Shown here in pieces: positions 1 to 11,600 of a stretch of DNA of 64,000 nucleotides; position 1 is the first letter of the stretch, and the number at the start of each line of letters is the position of its first letter. This DNA comes from Ehretia macrophylla. Its lineage: Eukaryota; Streptophyta; Magnoliopsida; Boraginales; Ehretiaceae. Both the position numbers and the translations under genes were made by a program. The stretch lies in the NCBI GenBank assembly GCA_037974665.1, contig CM075778.1, positions 25,486,001-25,550,000 on the forward strand. Direction: 5' to 3'. Under the pieces are notes generated by a model. The model saw only the letters and a list, made by a program, of their open reading frames with translations. It ran no database searches and had not been told where the DNA came from.

Positions 1-190
1 CTTCACCGAGCCCAATAGCTTTAACGACATATGCCGATGCCTCTTGTACTGACAATCGTGATAACCACACATCAACTTCAGGAATGTAATTTGTACAAAA
101 TCCCTTATTAATCTCTCAAAAAACATAATGATTAAAAGTAAACTTTGTACAAAATCCTTAGTCTCTCAATGTTTATATATTCATTCTTAA
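1..190. repeat. Segmental-duplication fragment matching 38671-38850
   Basis: The sequence reads colinearly, same orientation, with 38671-38850: shared stretches include the CACCGAGCCCA start, TGACAATCGTGATAA, and CATCAACTTCAGGAAT, with small indels. It is unlike the rest of unit 1. It may be the far end of another copy of the duplication lying to the left of the window. Confidence 0.75.
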
Positions 191-620
191 AGATGACAAT
201 GGGGGCGGGTTTTATGAATATTCGGTACACCCTCACACCAAACGGGATAGGGATTAGGGTGAAAAATGGAGAATAGGGCAGGGGTGGGGATTAACTTTTA
301 ATTCCTGCGCGGGAGCGGGGCACAAGGATAAGCATTATGTGCCCCACTTAACTTGTCCCGAATACATGTATAGTTTTTCATATATGCTGAAATTCATAAT
401 TATAAATACAAAAGTATTGAAAAATGATATTAGATAAAGTATTACTAAATTGGAGAAGGAAAAATGGATTACTCTGAAGTATTTTACAATCATTCTTTTA
501 ATTAATACACTACATGCTATTACTTGACATTTGCAAACTTTTTACATAAATACTTCCTTTCATTATTAATCATAGTGGATTTAAGAGATTTGTTAGTTAT
601 TCCTAGTTGTTCTTCAAAAT
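191..620. other. AT-rich spacer with a G-rich patch, no gene seen
   Basis: About 190-350 holds a patch rich in GGGGCGGG-like runs, a composition often found at the ends of plant DNA transposons, but I could not pair it with a second end. The rest is plain AT-rich sequence with no convincing reading frame. Confidence 0.4.
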
Positions 621-623
621 ACA

Positions 624-1169
624 GCAGAACCTCTTTAAATTAATACTAGATAAATTAATAATTCATTTTAAATAATAAAAATATCTGGTCCCGACATAGG
701 ATCAGTGTAAAAACTTAATGATTTTAATAAAATTATAAGATAATACATTTAAAATATTTTCTTTGTAGTTTATCGACTCAAATATTCCATAAGTTAATAA
801 TTAGCTAAAAGTTATATAATAAATTGACTATGAGATCAAAGAAACTTGTTCTAATCATAATCCTGATATGAGATTAGAAAAACTAGTTCTTGGGAGCACC
901 CTTCACTTGAGGCCTAAATAGTCTCGAGTTCGAATCACTTAGGGGATAGGTGAAAAACCACTGTTGATCCCCTTTATAAAAAAATGGCCTGAAAAAATAT
1001 GAGTTACTTTTCAAAAAAAATACTATAAATATAATATGTTTATTATTAAGCCGAAAAAACTAAAAATATCTCGCTAAATTAATAATTATTAATTTATCAA
1101 TAAATTAATATCTCGCTAAATTAATAGAATTTAGTGGTCCCAATTCTATTAATTTAAAGAGATTATACT
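624..1169. mobile_element. MITE-like element with AACCTCTTTAAATTAATA ends
   Basis: The left end reads AGAACCTCTTTAAATTAATA and the right end carries its imperfect inverse, TATTAATTTAAAGAGATTAT; internal TGGTCCC motifs are also inverted. This end type is common in plants. About 900-980 inside it is a segment with a B-box-like GAGTTCGAATCAC, possibly SINE-derived. I could not settle the target duplication. Confidence 0.45.
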
Positions 1170-1183
1170 CTAATTTCGAAAAA

Positions 1184-1637
1184 GGGAAAATCTCACATTT
1201 AGTCCTTATTATTTGCAAAGTGTCTCAGTTTAGTCCTTATTATTTAAAATGTCTCAATTTAGTCCCTATTGTTTCCTTAAAAGTTTTAATTTCATCTCTA
1301 TTGTTTAAAGTTTTCAATTTCGTCTTTATTGTTTACCAAAAAGTTTTAATGTCGTCCCTATTGTTTTTAAAAAGTTTCAAATTCATCCCTATTGTTTCTA
1401 AAAAAAATTCAATTTAGTCCTTGGATAATAGGGTCGAATTTGAAACTTTAAGAAAATAATAGGGACGAAATTGAAACTTTTTAAAAATAATAGGGACGAA
1501 GTTGAATTTTTTTTAAAAATAATATGAACTAAATTGAGACATGTTAAACAATAGGGATGAAATTAAAATTTTTGGTGAAATAATAGAGATTAAATTGAAA
1601 CATTTTAAATAATAGGGATTAAATGTGGGATTACCCC
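1184..1637. mobile_element. Palindromic Mutator-like MITE, 454 bp, 9-bp target duplication
   Basis: The two halves are inverse copies: CACATTTAGTCC on the left, GGGATTAAATGTGGGATT on the right. Each half is built of short direct repeats of the form TTTAGTCCCTATTGTTT. Flanks TTCGAAAAA (1175-1183) and TTCAAAAAA (1638-1646) differ at one base and fit a 9-bp duplication, the length made by the Mutator superfamily. There is no coding capacity; the frame at 1220-1417 is only the repeat translated. A relative lies at 23097-23496. Confidence 0.65.
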
Positions 1638-1681
1638 TTCAAAAAACATAATTAATGATTATATTTTAATAATTTTCAATT

Positions 1682-2030
1682 ACTTCATGAACTCAAGTTT
1701 CATCCTCCGCAGCCGCCAAGACTTTTATGTGAAATTCCGGGAAAGTGCTTATCACCTGGCTCTGCTTGTCTTCTTCCTAGGTCTATCTAATTTCTCACTT
1801 GCTATTTTTGCATGAACTACACGTACGTGTATAATTATTTTCCCGTATTCAAACTTTTGAGTTCAGCATCTAGTAGTAGATGCTGCGGAGGATGAAACTT
1901 GAGTTCATGTATGATTAAAAAGTTCATTTTGCTCTAGATTATCATTTTGTGCAAGACAGAGCGGGTAACTAATTTACTTCATGAACTCAAGTTTCATCCT
2001 CCGGAGCCGCCAAGACTTTTATGTGATAAA
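1682..2030. repeat. Three copies of a 30-50 bp motif, one inverted
   Basis: A motif containing ATGAACTCAAGTTTCATCC occurs at 1682-1731 and 1976-2025 in direct orientation (about 50 bp, near identical) and at 1881-1909 in inverse orientation (about 29 bp). Together they could fold into alternative hairpins. Confidence 0.7.
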
Positions 2031-2206
2031 ATTGGTGCTACTTTTCTCTGTTCCAATCTAGTGTTCCATTCAACCATGTGCAAAATGGAAGATTACTGAT
2101 AGGCTTATGTATAAACCTTTTTGCTTTACTTTTGACTGATGTATCATGTATACTCACGTTTTTTTAAAGTTGAATGAAACGATTACTAACCGAGAAAAAA
2201 AAAAAA

Positions 2207-2590
2207 GTTGCTCACGTTTCCACTATTGATCAATTGGCTGATGGTCTTACTTAGCCCCTCTCCAAATCACGTTTCACATTGATTAGATCCAAGATGGGTG
2301 TTGCGGACGGCACCACCCTCTTGCAAAGGCATATTAGAAGACTCAGCCAGCAGCTAGTCCCTCTCAATAACTCTCCCCAAGACTAGCAATGTTAGTTGTA
2401 ACGTAATCCCACAGTAAAAGGATCAGCATCTGTATTCAAGTTTTGGATTTTTGCATTTGTAATCTTCTTATCATCTTGTAACATTATATATCTATCTGCT
2501 CAGTTGTGCAGTAATAGAATTGAGCTTCCTCTATCTACTTCTATTCTCTTATAAATACATCATTTTTTCTTTTATTCCAGTAAAAAATCA
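2207..2590 (+). mobile_element. Copia fossil: RNase H tail plus start of 3' LTR
   Basis: Translation near 2207-2385 gives a QLADGLT-type segment followed by an S-K-S-R-F-T-L-I-R-S-K-M-G-V-like segment, the usual end of Ty1/Copia RNase H. An LTR-like stretch beginning TGTTAGTTG follows at about 2390. It is broken; no other part of the element is recognised. Confidence 0.55.
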
Positions 2591-2849
2591 CAAAAGAAAT
2601 TAAAGTGTATTGGAACATTTGGAGAGATTTACAAATTCATAGGAACTTATTAGAAACTTGTCATATTTCATACGGACAAAATGGCTTTTCTCCAAACCAT
2701 AAGTAATGTAAATAACATGCATTGTTAATTATATTGTACTCTGTTTCAAGATCTAGTGAAGCAAAATAGTATATGATACATAAACAAACCATCTGAAATT
2801 CGTACATTTCATGAACAAAAATAACAAGAATGACAATTCTAGGCGAAAG

Positions 2850-3428
2850 CTATATGGTAAATTTACAATAATGTGAGAGAAGAATAACGAGAATGGAAAT
2901 TAAATAGACTGCCAAGGTCATGAGCTTGAGGAAGAATGGAAAGGACATGGAGAGGATAAAGAAGAAAGCCATGATGCCAAAGAATGCAGCCGCATGTTCA
3001 ATCACTTGGGGTCGAGTCCCAAAACTTGTGGGTACATATTTGGAAATTACAAGAGCTGCGAAGGCTAGCACCACGGCAAAAGATGCAAAGTGAAAGGTCA
3101 GAGGTAGGTGCTTATTACCAGTCGTCTGCACTTGCTGGACGGCTATGCCCATTGCTGCAAGGCAAAACCCCAAGACTAGAGAAAGCCAATCTGGCATGGG
3201 AAAGTAGTGATGACGCTGAGGTGGTGCACCAACATGGTATGGGTTAGGAGGAGCTGGAGCCTGATGATCAGTTTCGGGAAGCGATAACTGTGATTGAGGC
3301 AGATCAACCACGGTCGGAGCTTCGGGGTCAGGATGGAGTTGAGACTCATCAACCACGGCCGGAGCTTGGGGACTAGTATGCGATGCCACTCTATCTTGCA
3401 TTTTTTGAATTCCAGCACCCCTCCGCAT
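2850..3428 (-). CDS. Small four-helix membrane protein, paralog 1 (192 aa), function unknown
   Basis: I do not recognise the family. The frame is open from an ATG at 3428 to a stop at 2850, single exon. Residues 1-80 are hydrophilic and proline-rich, with two similar short blocks (PEAP/DESQ and PEAPTVVDLPQSQ). Four hydrophobic segments follow at about 81-99, 110-131, 142-163 and 166-186, so it is probably an integral membrane protein with a cytosolic or lumenal N-terminal tail. No signal peptide is evident. The paralog at 27644-28243 has about 94% identity and seven extra residues before the first helix. Both copies keep an open frame and the same TATA box despite flank decay, which argues that the gene is real. 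A second in-frame ATG at codon 10 could also serve as the start. Confidence 0.75.
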   Translation of the reverse strand: MRRGAGIQKMQDRVASHTSPQAPAVVDESQLHPDPEAPTVVDLPQSQLSLPETDHQAPAPPNPYHVGAPPQRHHYFPMPDWLSLVLGFCLAAMGIAVQQVQTTGNKHLPLTFHFASFAVVLAFAALVISKYVPTSFGTRPQVIEHAAAFFGIMAFFFILSMSFPFFLKLMTLAVYLISILVILLSHYCKFTI

Positions 3429-3484
3429 ACAAGAGGAAAGGTCTCAGGTTACTGGTAGTTCAGTAGTTGGGGGTGTTTGAGGGA

Positions 3485-3492
3485 TATTTATA
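3485..3492 (-). promoter_or_regulatory. TATA box of paralog 1
   Basis: TATAAATA on the minus strand, about 57 bases upstream of the ATG at 3428. The same box occurs at 27581-27588 upstream of paralog 2, inside conserved flanking sequence. Confidence 0.6.
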
Positions 3493-3557
3493 ATGATTGT
3501 CTTGGCATTTTGCTAGACATTGTATTGACTATTTGTATAACAACACAAGCTGGACTA

Positions 3558-3641
3558 TTTGTAAAACTATTTGTTTGAGGGAAGTTTTGAAGAAGCTACT
3601 CTTTGTAAAACTATTTGTTTGAGGGAAGTTTTGAAAAAGCT
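3558..3641. repeat. Local tandem duplication in the paralog 1 promoter
   Basis: Two direct copies of about 40 bp (3558-3597, 3602-3641) sharing AACTATTTGTTTGAGGGAAG. Paralog 2 has no second copy, so the promoter was rearranged locally in unit 1. Adjacent GCATGCAGTCGTAGACC is the same motif amplified in the 26.7-27.1 kb array. Confidence 0.75.
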
Positions 3642-3704
3642 TCGCATGCAGTCGTAGACCCCCTCGTGTTTTTCCACAAATAGTCAATAGGATGTTTAGC
3701 AAAA

Positions 3705-3958
3705 GAGTAATACTAGATGTCACTCTATTTTTATCACTCAATTATTACGTTTTAGTTGGCATGCTTAGTTGACATGTCAACTAGATAAATTAATTTTATT
3801 TTTCTCCCTCTTCTTCTATTATTTTTCTCTCTCTAAGTTTTTCCTTTTTTCTCTCATTTAATTAAGTTTCCTTTCTTCTCTTTCTTTCTCTTTTGTTTAG
3901 TCTTGCCAAATATTCACTTTTTCTTTTCTACCATTCACTACATATTTTTTTAGATCTC
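3705..3958. mobile_element. Half of a long-arm fold-back element related to 13370-14168
   Basis: Starts GTAATACTAGATGTCACT and contains TTAGTTGACATGTCAACTAG followed by a pyrimidine-rich TTTTTCTCTC region, in the same order as the left arm of the element at 13370-14168. No inverse arm is found beside it, so only one arm is present. Confidence 0.5.
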
Positions 3959-3983
3959 TCTCTTCTTGACGAATTGATAGAAT

Positions 3984-4514
3984 TGACATTCCAAATGACA
4001 TTCCCTTGATGGTGTTTCTTTATGGCAAGGATGAAGATTCTCCTTTAAAGAATCCAAATGACATTCCCTTGATGGTGTTTCTTTATGGCATAAAGAAACA
4101 CCATCTGCAAGAACTGGAAGGCAGATTGTGAATAGACTAAAGATTCCAAATGACATTCCCTTTATGGTGTTTCTTTATGGCATAAAGAAACACCATAAAG
4201 AAACACCATCTGCAAGAATTGGAAGGCAGATTGTGAATAGACTAAAGAATCCAAATGACATTTCCTTGATGGTGTTTCTTTATGGTGTTTCTTTATGGCA
4301 TAAAGAAACACCATCTGCAAGAATTGGAAGGCAGATTGTGAATAGACTAAAGAATCCAAATGACATTCCCTTGATGGTGTTTCTCTATTCAATTATGCCA
4401 TAAAGAAACACCATCAAGGGAATGTCATTTGGATTCTTTAAATGAGAATCTTCATCCTTGCCATAAAGAAACACCATAAAGAAACACCATCAAGGGAATG
4501 TCATTTGGAATGTC
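3984..4514. repeat. Fold-back repeat cluster upstream of paralog 1
   Basis: Arms of about 105-120 bp at 3984-4090 and 4396-4514 are near-perfect inverse copies, bounded by GACATTCCAAATGACATTCC. The 300-bp interior has direct and inverse copies of short modules: AAATGACATTCCCTTGATGG, GTGTTTCTTTATGG with its inverse CCATAAAGAAACAC, and a third about 35 bp long containing GGAAGGCAGATTGTGAATAG. It would give a long hairpin if transcribed. The open frames here are repeat artefacts. The cluster is 560-1090 bases upstream of the ATG at 3428. Confidence 0.85.
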
Positions 4515-4539
4515 AGTTTAGTCTATTCAATTTACTCTA

Positions 4540-7500
4540 GTGCGGTCAAATTTCAACAAACAAGTTGGAAACTAATAAGTCCAAGAAATAGTTGGCCAAT
4601 AGTCAAATTGCAAGTAAGGCTAAAATTGATATTTTAGTGCATTATCCCTCTTTTTGGCGAAAATTACTAATGGAGTTAAAATGCAGGAACCTGTTAAGGA
4701 ATTTTAAAACTCATAGACATCTAAACTTACCCTATTATTCAAGAACGAAGATGGTTATTTTTTCTTATGGTTCTAATACAGGGTTTAACTCAGTGCAGTT
4801 ATAATGAGATAATTCTTATAAGGATTTAATAACTCAATAAGGAACTCAATACTTCAAACTAGGCGGATTCACCCTGTAATTTATTTTATGTTAATTTCAC
4901 AAAAACAAAAATTAGTTAAAAAAAATTACTATTGTAAATTTCAAGAAATAATAAGAGAATTAGAAATGTATACGTTAGTATATTGTACATGGAATTTAAA
5001 ATGGGCCAAACTTAGCATTTGGAGAATTTTATTAAACATTTAAAAGATATGCGATTCGAGCAAAGCGCAGATCCACAACAAAAAGAAGTAAAAGGGAAAA
5101 TTTGTATTGCTTTTGCGGAGTTGAAGACAGTTATAGTCCAAGAAATAGTCTGTCTTGATAGCCAGTTATTGGATGAGCTCATATCTTCGGCCAGTCATAG
5201 TCCCCCACATAAGGCAATTAGATCTGCTTTCATGTTAGACAATATACACAATTGAGTATATTGCAAATTATTTGCATATTGAACACGAAATTGGTCCATC
5301 GGAAATATTTTTTTTGTTTTCTTTTATAGAAAAAACGTATAATCATTTATGCTTTATTTATTTTTTTCCGTACTAGCCACTTAAACAAATATTTGAAGGC
5401 CAACGTATAGGTTTTAATCTTAGGTTATGTTTGGCCTAGATGTAAAATTTCAGCTTTTGAACTGTAGAACTTTTAGAGTGAAACTTTTGTTAGAAATGCT
5501 TTTGAACAAAAATTATTGACTGTTTGGTTATATTAGACAGCGTTAAGCTTTTAAAAAATTTAAAGATAATATCGGACTTTAAAAAATATAGAGGGGTATA
5601 TTTGAGAAAAAAAAAAACTTCTCGCATTATGTAAAACACTTTTGCAAAAATCTTTTGAAAAAAGCTCCAAATTAGAGTTTTTTATTTTTTAACTTTTTTC
5701 AATTTCAGCTTTTACCTAAAAGTACTTTAAAAAATGAGTCAAACAAGTTAGTTCAGTTTCTAAACTCACAGGAAGTGCTTTTAATTATTTAAAAGTTATG
5801 TCAAACAGAGCCTTAATCGTATTGGAAACTAAACTTGAATTTGGTAAACATTAATATGCATTTGGCCTAGTATTAATAATTATACATTTGGTCCAAAATG
5901 AAAATGTAGCCCAATTGTAAGCCCAAGATGAAAAATAATCCAGGCCATCTCTAGAATAGTCATGGAAGAATATCATGGAGATATTATCTTGGATGAATCT
6001 ATGAGAGAATAATTTATTCTAAATACTTTTGATTAGCTAGAATTATCTTGGAAGGATATATGGGATTATTTTGACTTTACAATATTATCTAGGATATTTG
6101 ACAAAGAAAATCAACTTTTATCAATGAATTAGAATAAATAGTGTTAATTATATAAATTATAATATAGTCAATTTATAAAGCCTAGTTATTGCAGAACGAA
6201 AATATAAAGAAAACTAAAATTTAGAAATCACATTTATATGGATATTACTAAAAGACCTTTTTCTTTTTAGATGAAGTACCTCGGGCAGGGAAAGGATATG
6301 AGTTGTCTTCCTAAATGTCTTCAAACATAAGATACCTAAGAAGAAAAAGTTTCGTTAAAAAAGCTTTTTCATATGAATAGAGAAACCTTAGTATTAAAAT
6401 CAGTGAGCTTGCTGGATCTCATGAGACTTGTAAGAGATGAAACTAGGTGTCTCTGCACCTTAGCCACTTATCAGCAATCATATTCCTACCCTATAATTTT
6501 CCCTCAAATGTTTCAGTGAATCAAACAAAAGAAACAAAGATCTGTTTGTCTAATTTCCAACACCTGACAATGTTACTCAAGCACAGATATGTAAGATTTA
6601 ACAAGCAAAGCTCAACAGCGGAGTTATTTGATTGAATTTAGAACAAAAAAAAAAGTTGTAAATTACACTATGATAGGACCAATTTTAGAGCAATTGGTAG
6701 CTCCAGAAGAATGAGAAAAGAGAAAGAGTAAGAAATCCGATACAACTTTTTTCTGCTAATTTTATAGGCTTTGCTTTCACTTGTATTGTTGCTGCTTTCC
6801 TTCTGCCACATCATCAGCCTCTTCTTGCTTCTGCTATGATGTGGCCTTTTGTTTGCCCTGTTGTTTGGTTCATGACACTTACTCATGCATTTCATCCTTC
6901 CCATTGAAGTTTCAAGCTCCTACATCACATATTCAACAATTCTCAATTTTTTTATTATTTTACCAAGTGATTGTTCAAGAAATTGAATTTGTTTAGATAA
7001 AAAAGATACACTATAATTCACTTTTTCTTGACCTCTTATCTCATCTTCCATATTCTTAAGCACTTTGACATAAATCAAGAATGACTAAATGCGGGAAGGT
7101 TTACACGTTCATAATTAAATCATCATCCAGTGGTGATTGTGCTCACCAAAATCAAGAGCAACTTACTAATCATCTGATGGCTTGATTTTGAGGAAAATGG
7201 CTAAATGAGATTAGTCAAACAAGAAGTTGTTTCCTTCAAATCTTCTTCACTAGCACCAAGTAAGTATCTATAATTTGCAATATATGAATTCTCACCTGAT
7301 ATGAGTGAAGCAAACATGCAATTGGGACCATAAATTTCACTATTTGACGATGAAAATGTATTTTCCATCCATCGAAAAGGATCTTTTGTTTGATCGACAA
7401 ATTACATCCTCTTTAGAACCTACAGCAATAGAAGAGATTGGTGGTACATTAATATCAACTATAGAGTTAGTACTAACCTTCTGAAAGGATCCAAATTGAA

Positions 7501-7912
7501 CCACTCCAAGCGAGGTTCCACAGGGATCACAGCAATTGTCTGCAAAATATAGTTTTGAGTTGTCATTAATTTGACATTGAACTTCACATTGAAATGAATA
7601 ATAATTTGGCATGAACAATATATAAGAGGGTCATTAAGAATAAGAATAATGAATCTCTTTCATAATATTACATGTCAAAGGCTACTCAAACGATGGTACC
7701 AAAGTTGTTCTGATATGACATAAGATTACGAAACCGATACATATAACAATGTTGTGTGTATGTATGTAGATATAGAAAGAAAAAGTGCAATCAATAATCA
7801 ATATGTATGTATAGATAGAGAAAGAAGAGTTAAAGCTAAGTTTGCAAGTCCATTTAATTCACCATCAAAACCACCCTCTAACACACACAACAATATACAT
7901 AACACCAAAGCA
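4540..7912. repeat. Duplicated block, unit 1 (direct match to 28830-35215)
   Basis: Starts at a shared GTGCGGTCAAATTTCAAC and runs colinearly with unit 2 to the Copia insertion. Differences by eye are about 5%, plus large indels: unit 2 has extra DNA at 29331-30263, 31736-32400, 33294-33779 and 33905-34905. Apart from the exon-like segments on the minus strand (see 7207-13248) I see no gene; short frames at 4592-4804, 5019-5255 and 6668-6904 are not convincing, though the last is fairly conserved in both units. Confidence 0.85.
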
Positions 7913-7917
7913 AAGAG
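7913..7917. repeat. Left 5-bp target duplication (AAGAG) of the Copia element
   Basis: AAGAG stands directly before the TGTGAG start of the 5' LTR and again at 13153-13157 after the CCCAACA end of the 3' LTR. Unit 2 has a single AAGAG in the empty site at about 35222-35230. Confidence 0.9.
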
Positions 7918-8432
7918 TGTGAGTTGGTTAAAGCTCACTTTGAGCCTTTGGTCAAAAGAAAACAAAAGGCAATGGGAAATGAAGAAAAATCTTTAGTTGC
8001 AAAGTTAGGCACACACAATTTTGGGTTGATTTCACACTACATGTGGGAAGACTTTTGGTGCAAGATGAGCCTATAAATAGAGGTTCATTTTTCACCATTT
8101 GAGCATCACCAAACATTCCAAGTTAGAGAGAAAACATAAGCTTTCTCTTGAGTAGTTTTCTTCTCTTTTTTTCTCCTATATTTGTGAGTGAGAGTTAGTT
8201 TCTCATATTATTTGAGATAGTGATATTGTTCTCTCCTTATATTAGAGAGAAGGTTATTATAAAATACTCCACATCATAGTGAAATCCTCCATTACTTGCC
8301 CGTGGTTTTTCTCTCGATTTGTTTGAGGGTTTTCCATGTAAATCTTGTGTCTCTACTTTCTCTATTCTCATTCATATTTTAGCTGCGTGATACTGCTTGT
8401 CATCAACCATTCCGCTGCGCCGATACCCAACA
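7918..8432 (+). repeat. 5' LTR of the Copia element
   Basis: Begins TGTGAGTTGG and ends CGATACCCAACA (TG...CA). A TATA box, TATAAATAG, lies at 8072-8080 and would drive element transcription. Confidence 0.95.
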
Positions 8433-8433
8433 G

Positions 8434-8451
8434 TGGTATCAGAGCCATTGG
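8434..8451 (+). other. Primer binding site (initiator tRNA-Met)
   Basis: TGGTATCAGAGCC begins one base after the 5' LTR. It is complementary to the 3' end of plant initiator tRNA-Met, the usual Copia primer. Confidence 0.9.
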
Positions 8452-8661
8452 TTACGGGTCACTGGTATTTATACGGGGGTACTGTTCATGGTTACTATCC
8501 ATACATACAGTATAGTACTATTCACCTATACGGTATCAATACTATTCCTATATACGGTTTTGGTACTATTCACGTATACGATACTATTCACGTAAATAGT
8601 ACTATTCACAGTGAAATAGTGGGAGCCGGTTCAAATTACGAAGCAGATCGTCATTAATACT

Positions 8662-11600
8662 ATGGCGGCAAAATTTGAAATCGAGAAGTTCAACGGGAGA
8701 AATTTTTTCCTATGGAAATTAAAGATGAATGCAATCTTGAGAAAGGAAAATTGCTTGGCAGCAATTGGAGACAGACCAGTGGAGATGACGGACGACAAGT
8801 GGAAAGAGATGGATGACAACGCTATGGCTAATCTGCACCTGGCATTGGCAGATTCGGTATTGTCAAGCGTTGAGGAAAAGAAGTCAACAAAAGAAATTTG
8901 GGATGCGCTGACCAAACTATATGAGGTCAAGTCACTTCACAACAAGATTTTCTTGAAGAGAAGACTCTATACCCTTCGGATGAGTGAGTCCACATCGGTG
9001 ACAGATCACATCAATACCTTAAATACGTTATTCTCTCAATTGACTGCAATTAGGCATAAAATAGCGGAGCTTGAACGTGCAGAAATTCTACTTCAAAGTA
9101 TACCTGATTCGTATGATCAACTCATCATTAGTTACACTAACAATGTTCTTTCAGATTCTGTTATTTTTGATGATGTTGCCGCCGCTGTTCTGGAAGAGGA
9201 ATCTAGGCGCAAAAGTAAGGAAGACAGAATCGAAAGTTCACAACAAGCAGAGGCATTATCAATGGTGAGAGGTAGATCAACGGAACGTGGCTCTAGTGGG
9301 AGCAACAATCAAGGTAGATCAAAATCAAGGAGTAGAAAAAATATCAAATGCTACAACTGTGGCAAGAAAGGGCACTTCAAGAAGGATTGTTGGAGCAACA
9401 AGAAGAATCCCGAGGTGACAAATTCTCAGGGATGTGTGGCGACTGCACTAGATGATGGAGATATTTTATACAGCGAAGCAGCAACTGTATCAAAAGGCAG
9501 AAAGGAGCTCACTGATGCTTGGATAATGGATTCGGGAGCAACATGGCATATGACCTCTCGTAGAGAATGGTTCCACACCTATGAACCTGTCTCTGGAGGA
9601 TCTGTGTACATGGGTAATGATCATGCCTTGGAGATTGCTGGCATCAGTACCGTCAAAATTAAAATGTATGATGGTACCATTCGTACCATTCAAGGGGTAC
9701 GACACGTGAAGGGCTTGAAGAAGAACCTATTGTCCATTGGACAATTGGATGACCTTGGCTGCAAGACCCATATCGAGGATAGGATCATGGAGGTCGTCAA
9801 AGGAACGCTTCTGGTGATCAAGGCAGAAAAGATTGGGGTAAATCTATACATGCTTTTGGGAGATACGTTGCAGGAGGCAGATGTATCAGTTGCATCAGCC
9901 GGTCAAGAAGAATCAACTATAATGTGGCATCGCAGATTGGGCCACATGACAGAACGAGGCTTGAAGATCCTTGCTGAACGTAATCTCCTACCCGGGCTCA
10001 AGACGGTAAACTTACCTTTCTGTGAGCACTGTGTTACTAGTAAGCAGCATAGATTGAAATTTGGGAGATCTACTGCCAGAAGCAAACACATTTTAGACTT
10101 GATCCATTCAGACGTTTGAGAATCACCGGTTTTGTCCCTAGGAGGAGCCAAATACTTTGTATCATTTATTGATGATTACTTCAGGAGACTGTGGGTGTAT
10201 CCAATCAAGAACAAGTCAGATGTGTTTCCAATATTTAAAACATTCAAAGCGCTGGTGGAACTTGAATCTGGGAAAAGGATCAAGTGTTTGAGGACGGACA
10301 ACGGAGGAGAATACATTGACGGGAGCTTCTTGGCATTTTGCAAGCAAGAGGGTATTCAGAGGCAATTTACTGTTGCACATACACCTCAGCAAAATGGTGT
10401 AGCAGAGCAGATGAACAGAACTCTTCTTGAAAGAATGAGAGCTATGTTGGAAACTGCAGGTCTAGCCAAATCATTTTGGGCAGAAGCAGCTAGAACTGCC
10501 TGTTACGTGATAAACCGGTCACCGTCAACTGCAATTGGGTTGAAGACACCAATGGAAATTTGGATCGGAAAACCCGCAGATTATTCTACCTTGCACATAT
10601 TTGGGTGTCCGGCATATGTAATGTATGGTTCCCAAGAAAGAACAAAGCTGGATCCAAAATCCAGGAAATGTGTATTCTTGGGAAATGCTGATGGTGTTAA
10701 GGGGTATCGCCTGTGGGATTCCACTGCCCACAAGGTTGTCATCAGCAGAGATATGATATTTGCAGAAGATAAACTGCAAAGTGAAGATGACAGCAACACT
10801 TCAAATGAGACTACTACAATACAAATTGAAGATAAGTCAGAACAAGGAGATGCTTCTTCTGAAGCTGCACCGGAGCACGAGGAACAAGAACCAGATGATG
10901 CTGAGGTTATAGAAGTCCGATGTTCATTGCGTCAGACAACAAGACCAACTTGGCATTCAGATTTTGTCATGGCGAGCAATGTTGCATACTGTCTTCTAAC
11001 GGAGGATGGAGAGCCATCTACCTTTCACGAGGCTATAAAAAGCCCCAATGTTGCCCTGTGGATGACAGCAATGCAGGAAGAAATTGAAGCTCTACATAAA
11101 AACAAGACGTGAGAGCTTGTTTCACTACCACCTAGACGGAAAGCCATTGGTAACAAATGGGTCTACAAGATCAAGCGAGATAGTAATGACCAAGTGGAGC
11201 GATATCGTGCAAGACTGGTGGTGAAAGGATATGCTCAAAAAGAAGGAATTGACTTCAACGAGATATTTTCTCATGTGGTAAGACTTACAACTATCAGAGT
11301 AGTCTTGGCCATGTGTGCTGTGTTAGACTTACATCTAGAACAGTTAGATGTAAAGACGGCTTTTCTTCATGGAGAGCTTGAAGAAGAGATTTACATGCTT
11401 CAACCAGAAGGTTTTGTTGAGAAAGAAAAAGAAAACTTGGTTTGCAGATTGACCAAATCTCTGTACGGTTTAAAGCAGGCGCCAAGGTGTTGGTACAAGA
11501 GATTTGATTCCTTCGTGATTAGCCTTGGGTACAACAGACTCAATTCAGACCATTGTACGTACTACAAGAGGTTTGGCGATGATGATTTTATCATTCTGCT

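Larger units (their letters stand above)
2630..3700. repeat. Duplicated block, unit 1 (inverted match to 27480-28690)
   Basis: This block holds the gene at 2850-3428, its promoter and its 3' flank. It matches 27480-28690 in reverse complement, whereas the next block (4540 onward) matches unit 2 in direct orientation. So the gene block has been inverted in one unit relative to its neighbours. Confidence 0.85.

Noticed and set aside
3176-3418. 80-aa frame overlapping paralog 1 and its counterpart at 27654-27917
   Set aside because: Shadow frames of the true genes; they break up the better-conserved reading frame.
4128-4403. 91-aa frame and its minus-strand partner
   Set aside because: Translation of the fold-back cluster; the same words appear in both strands because of the inverse repeats.
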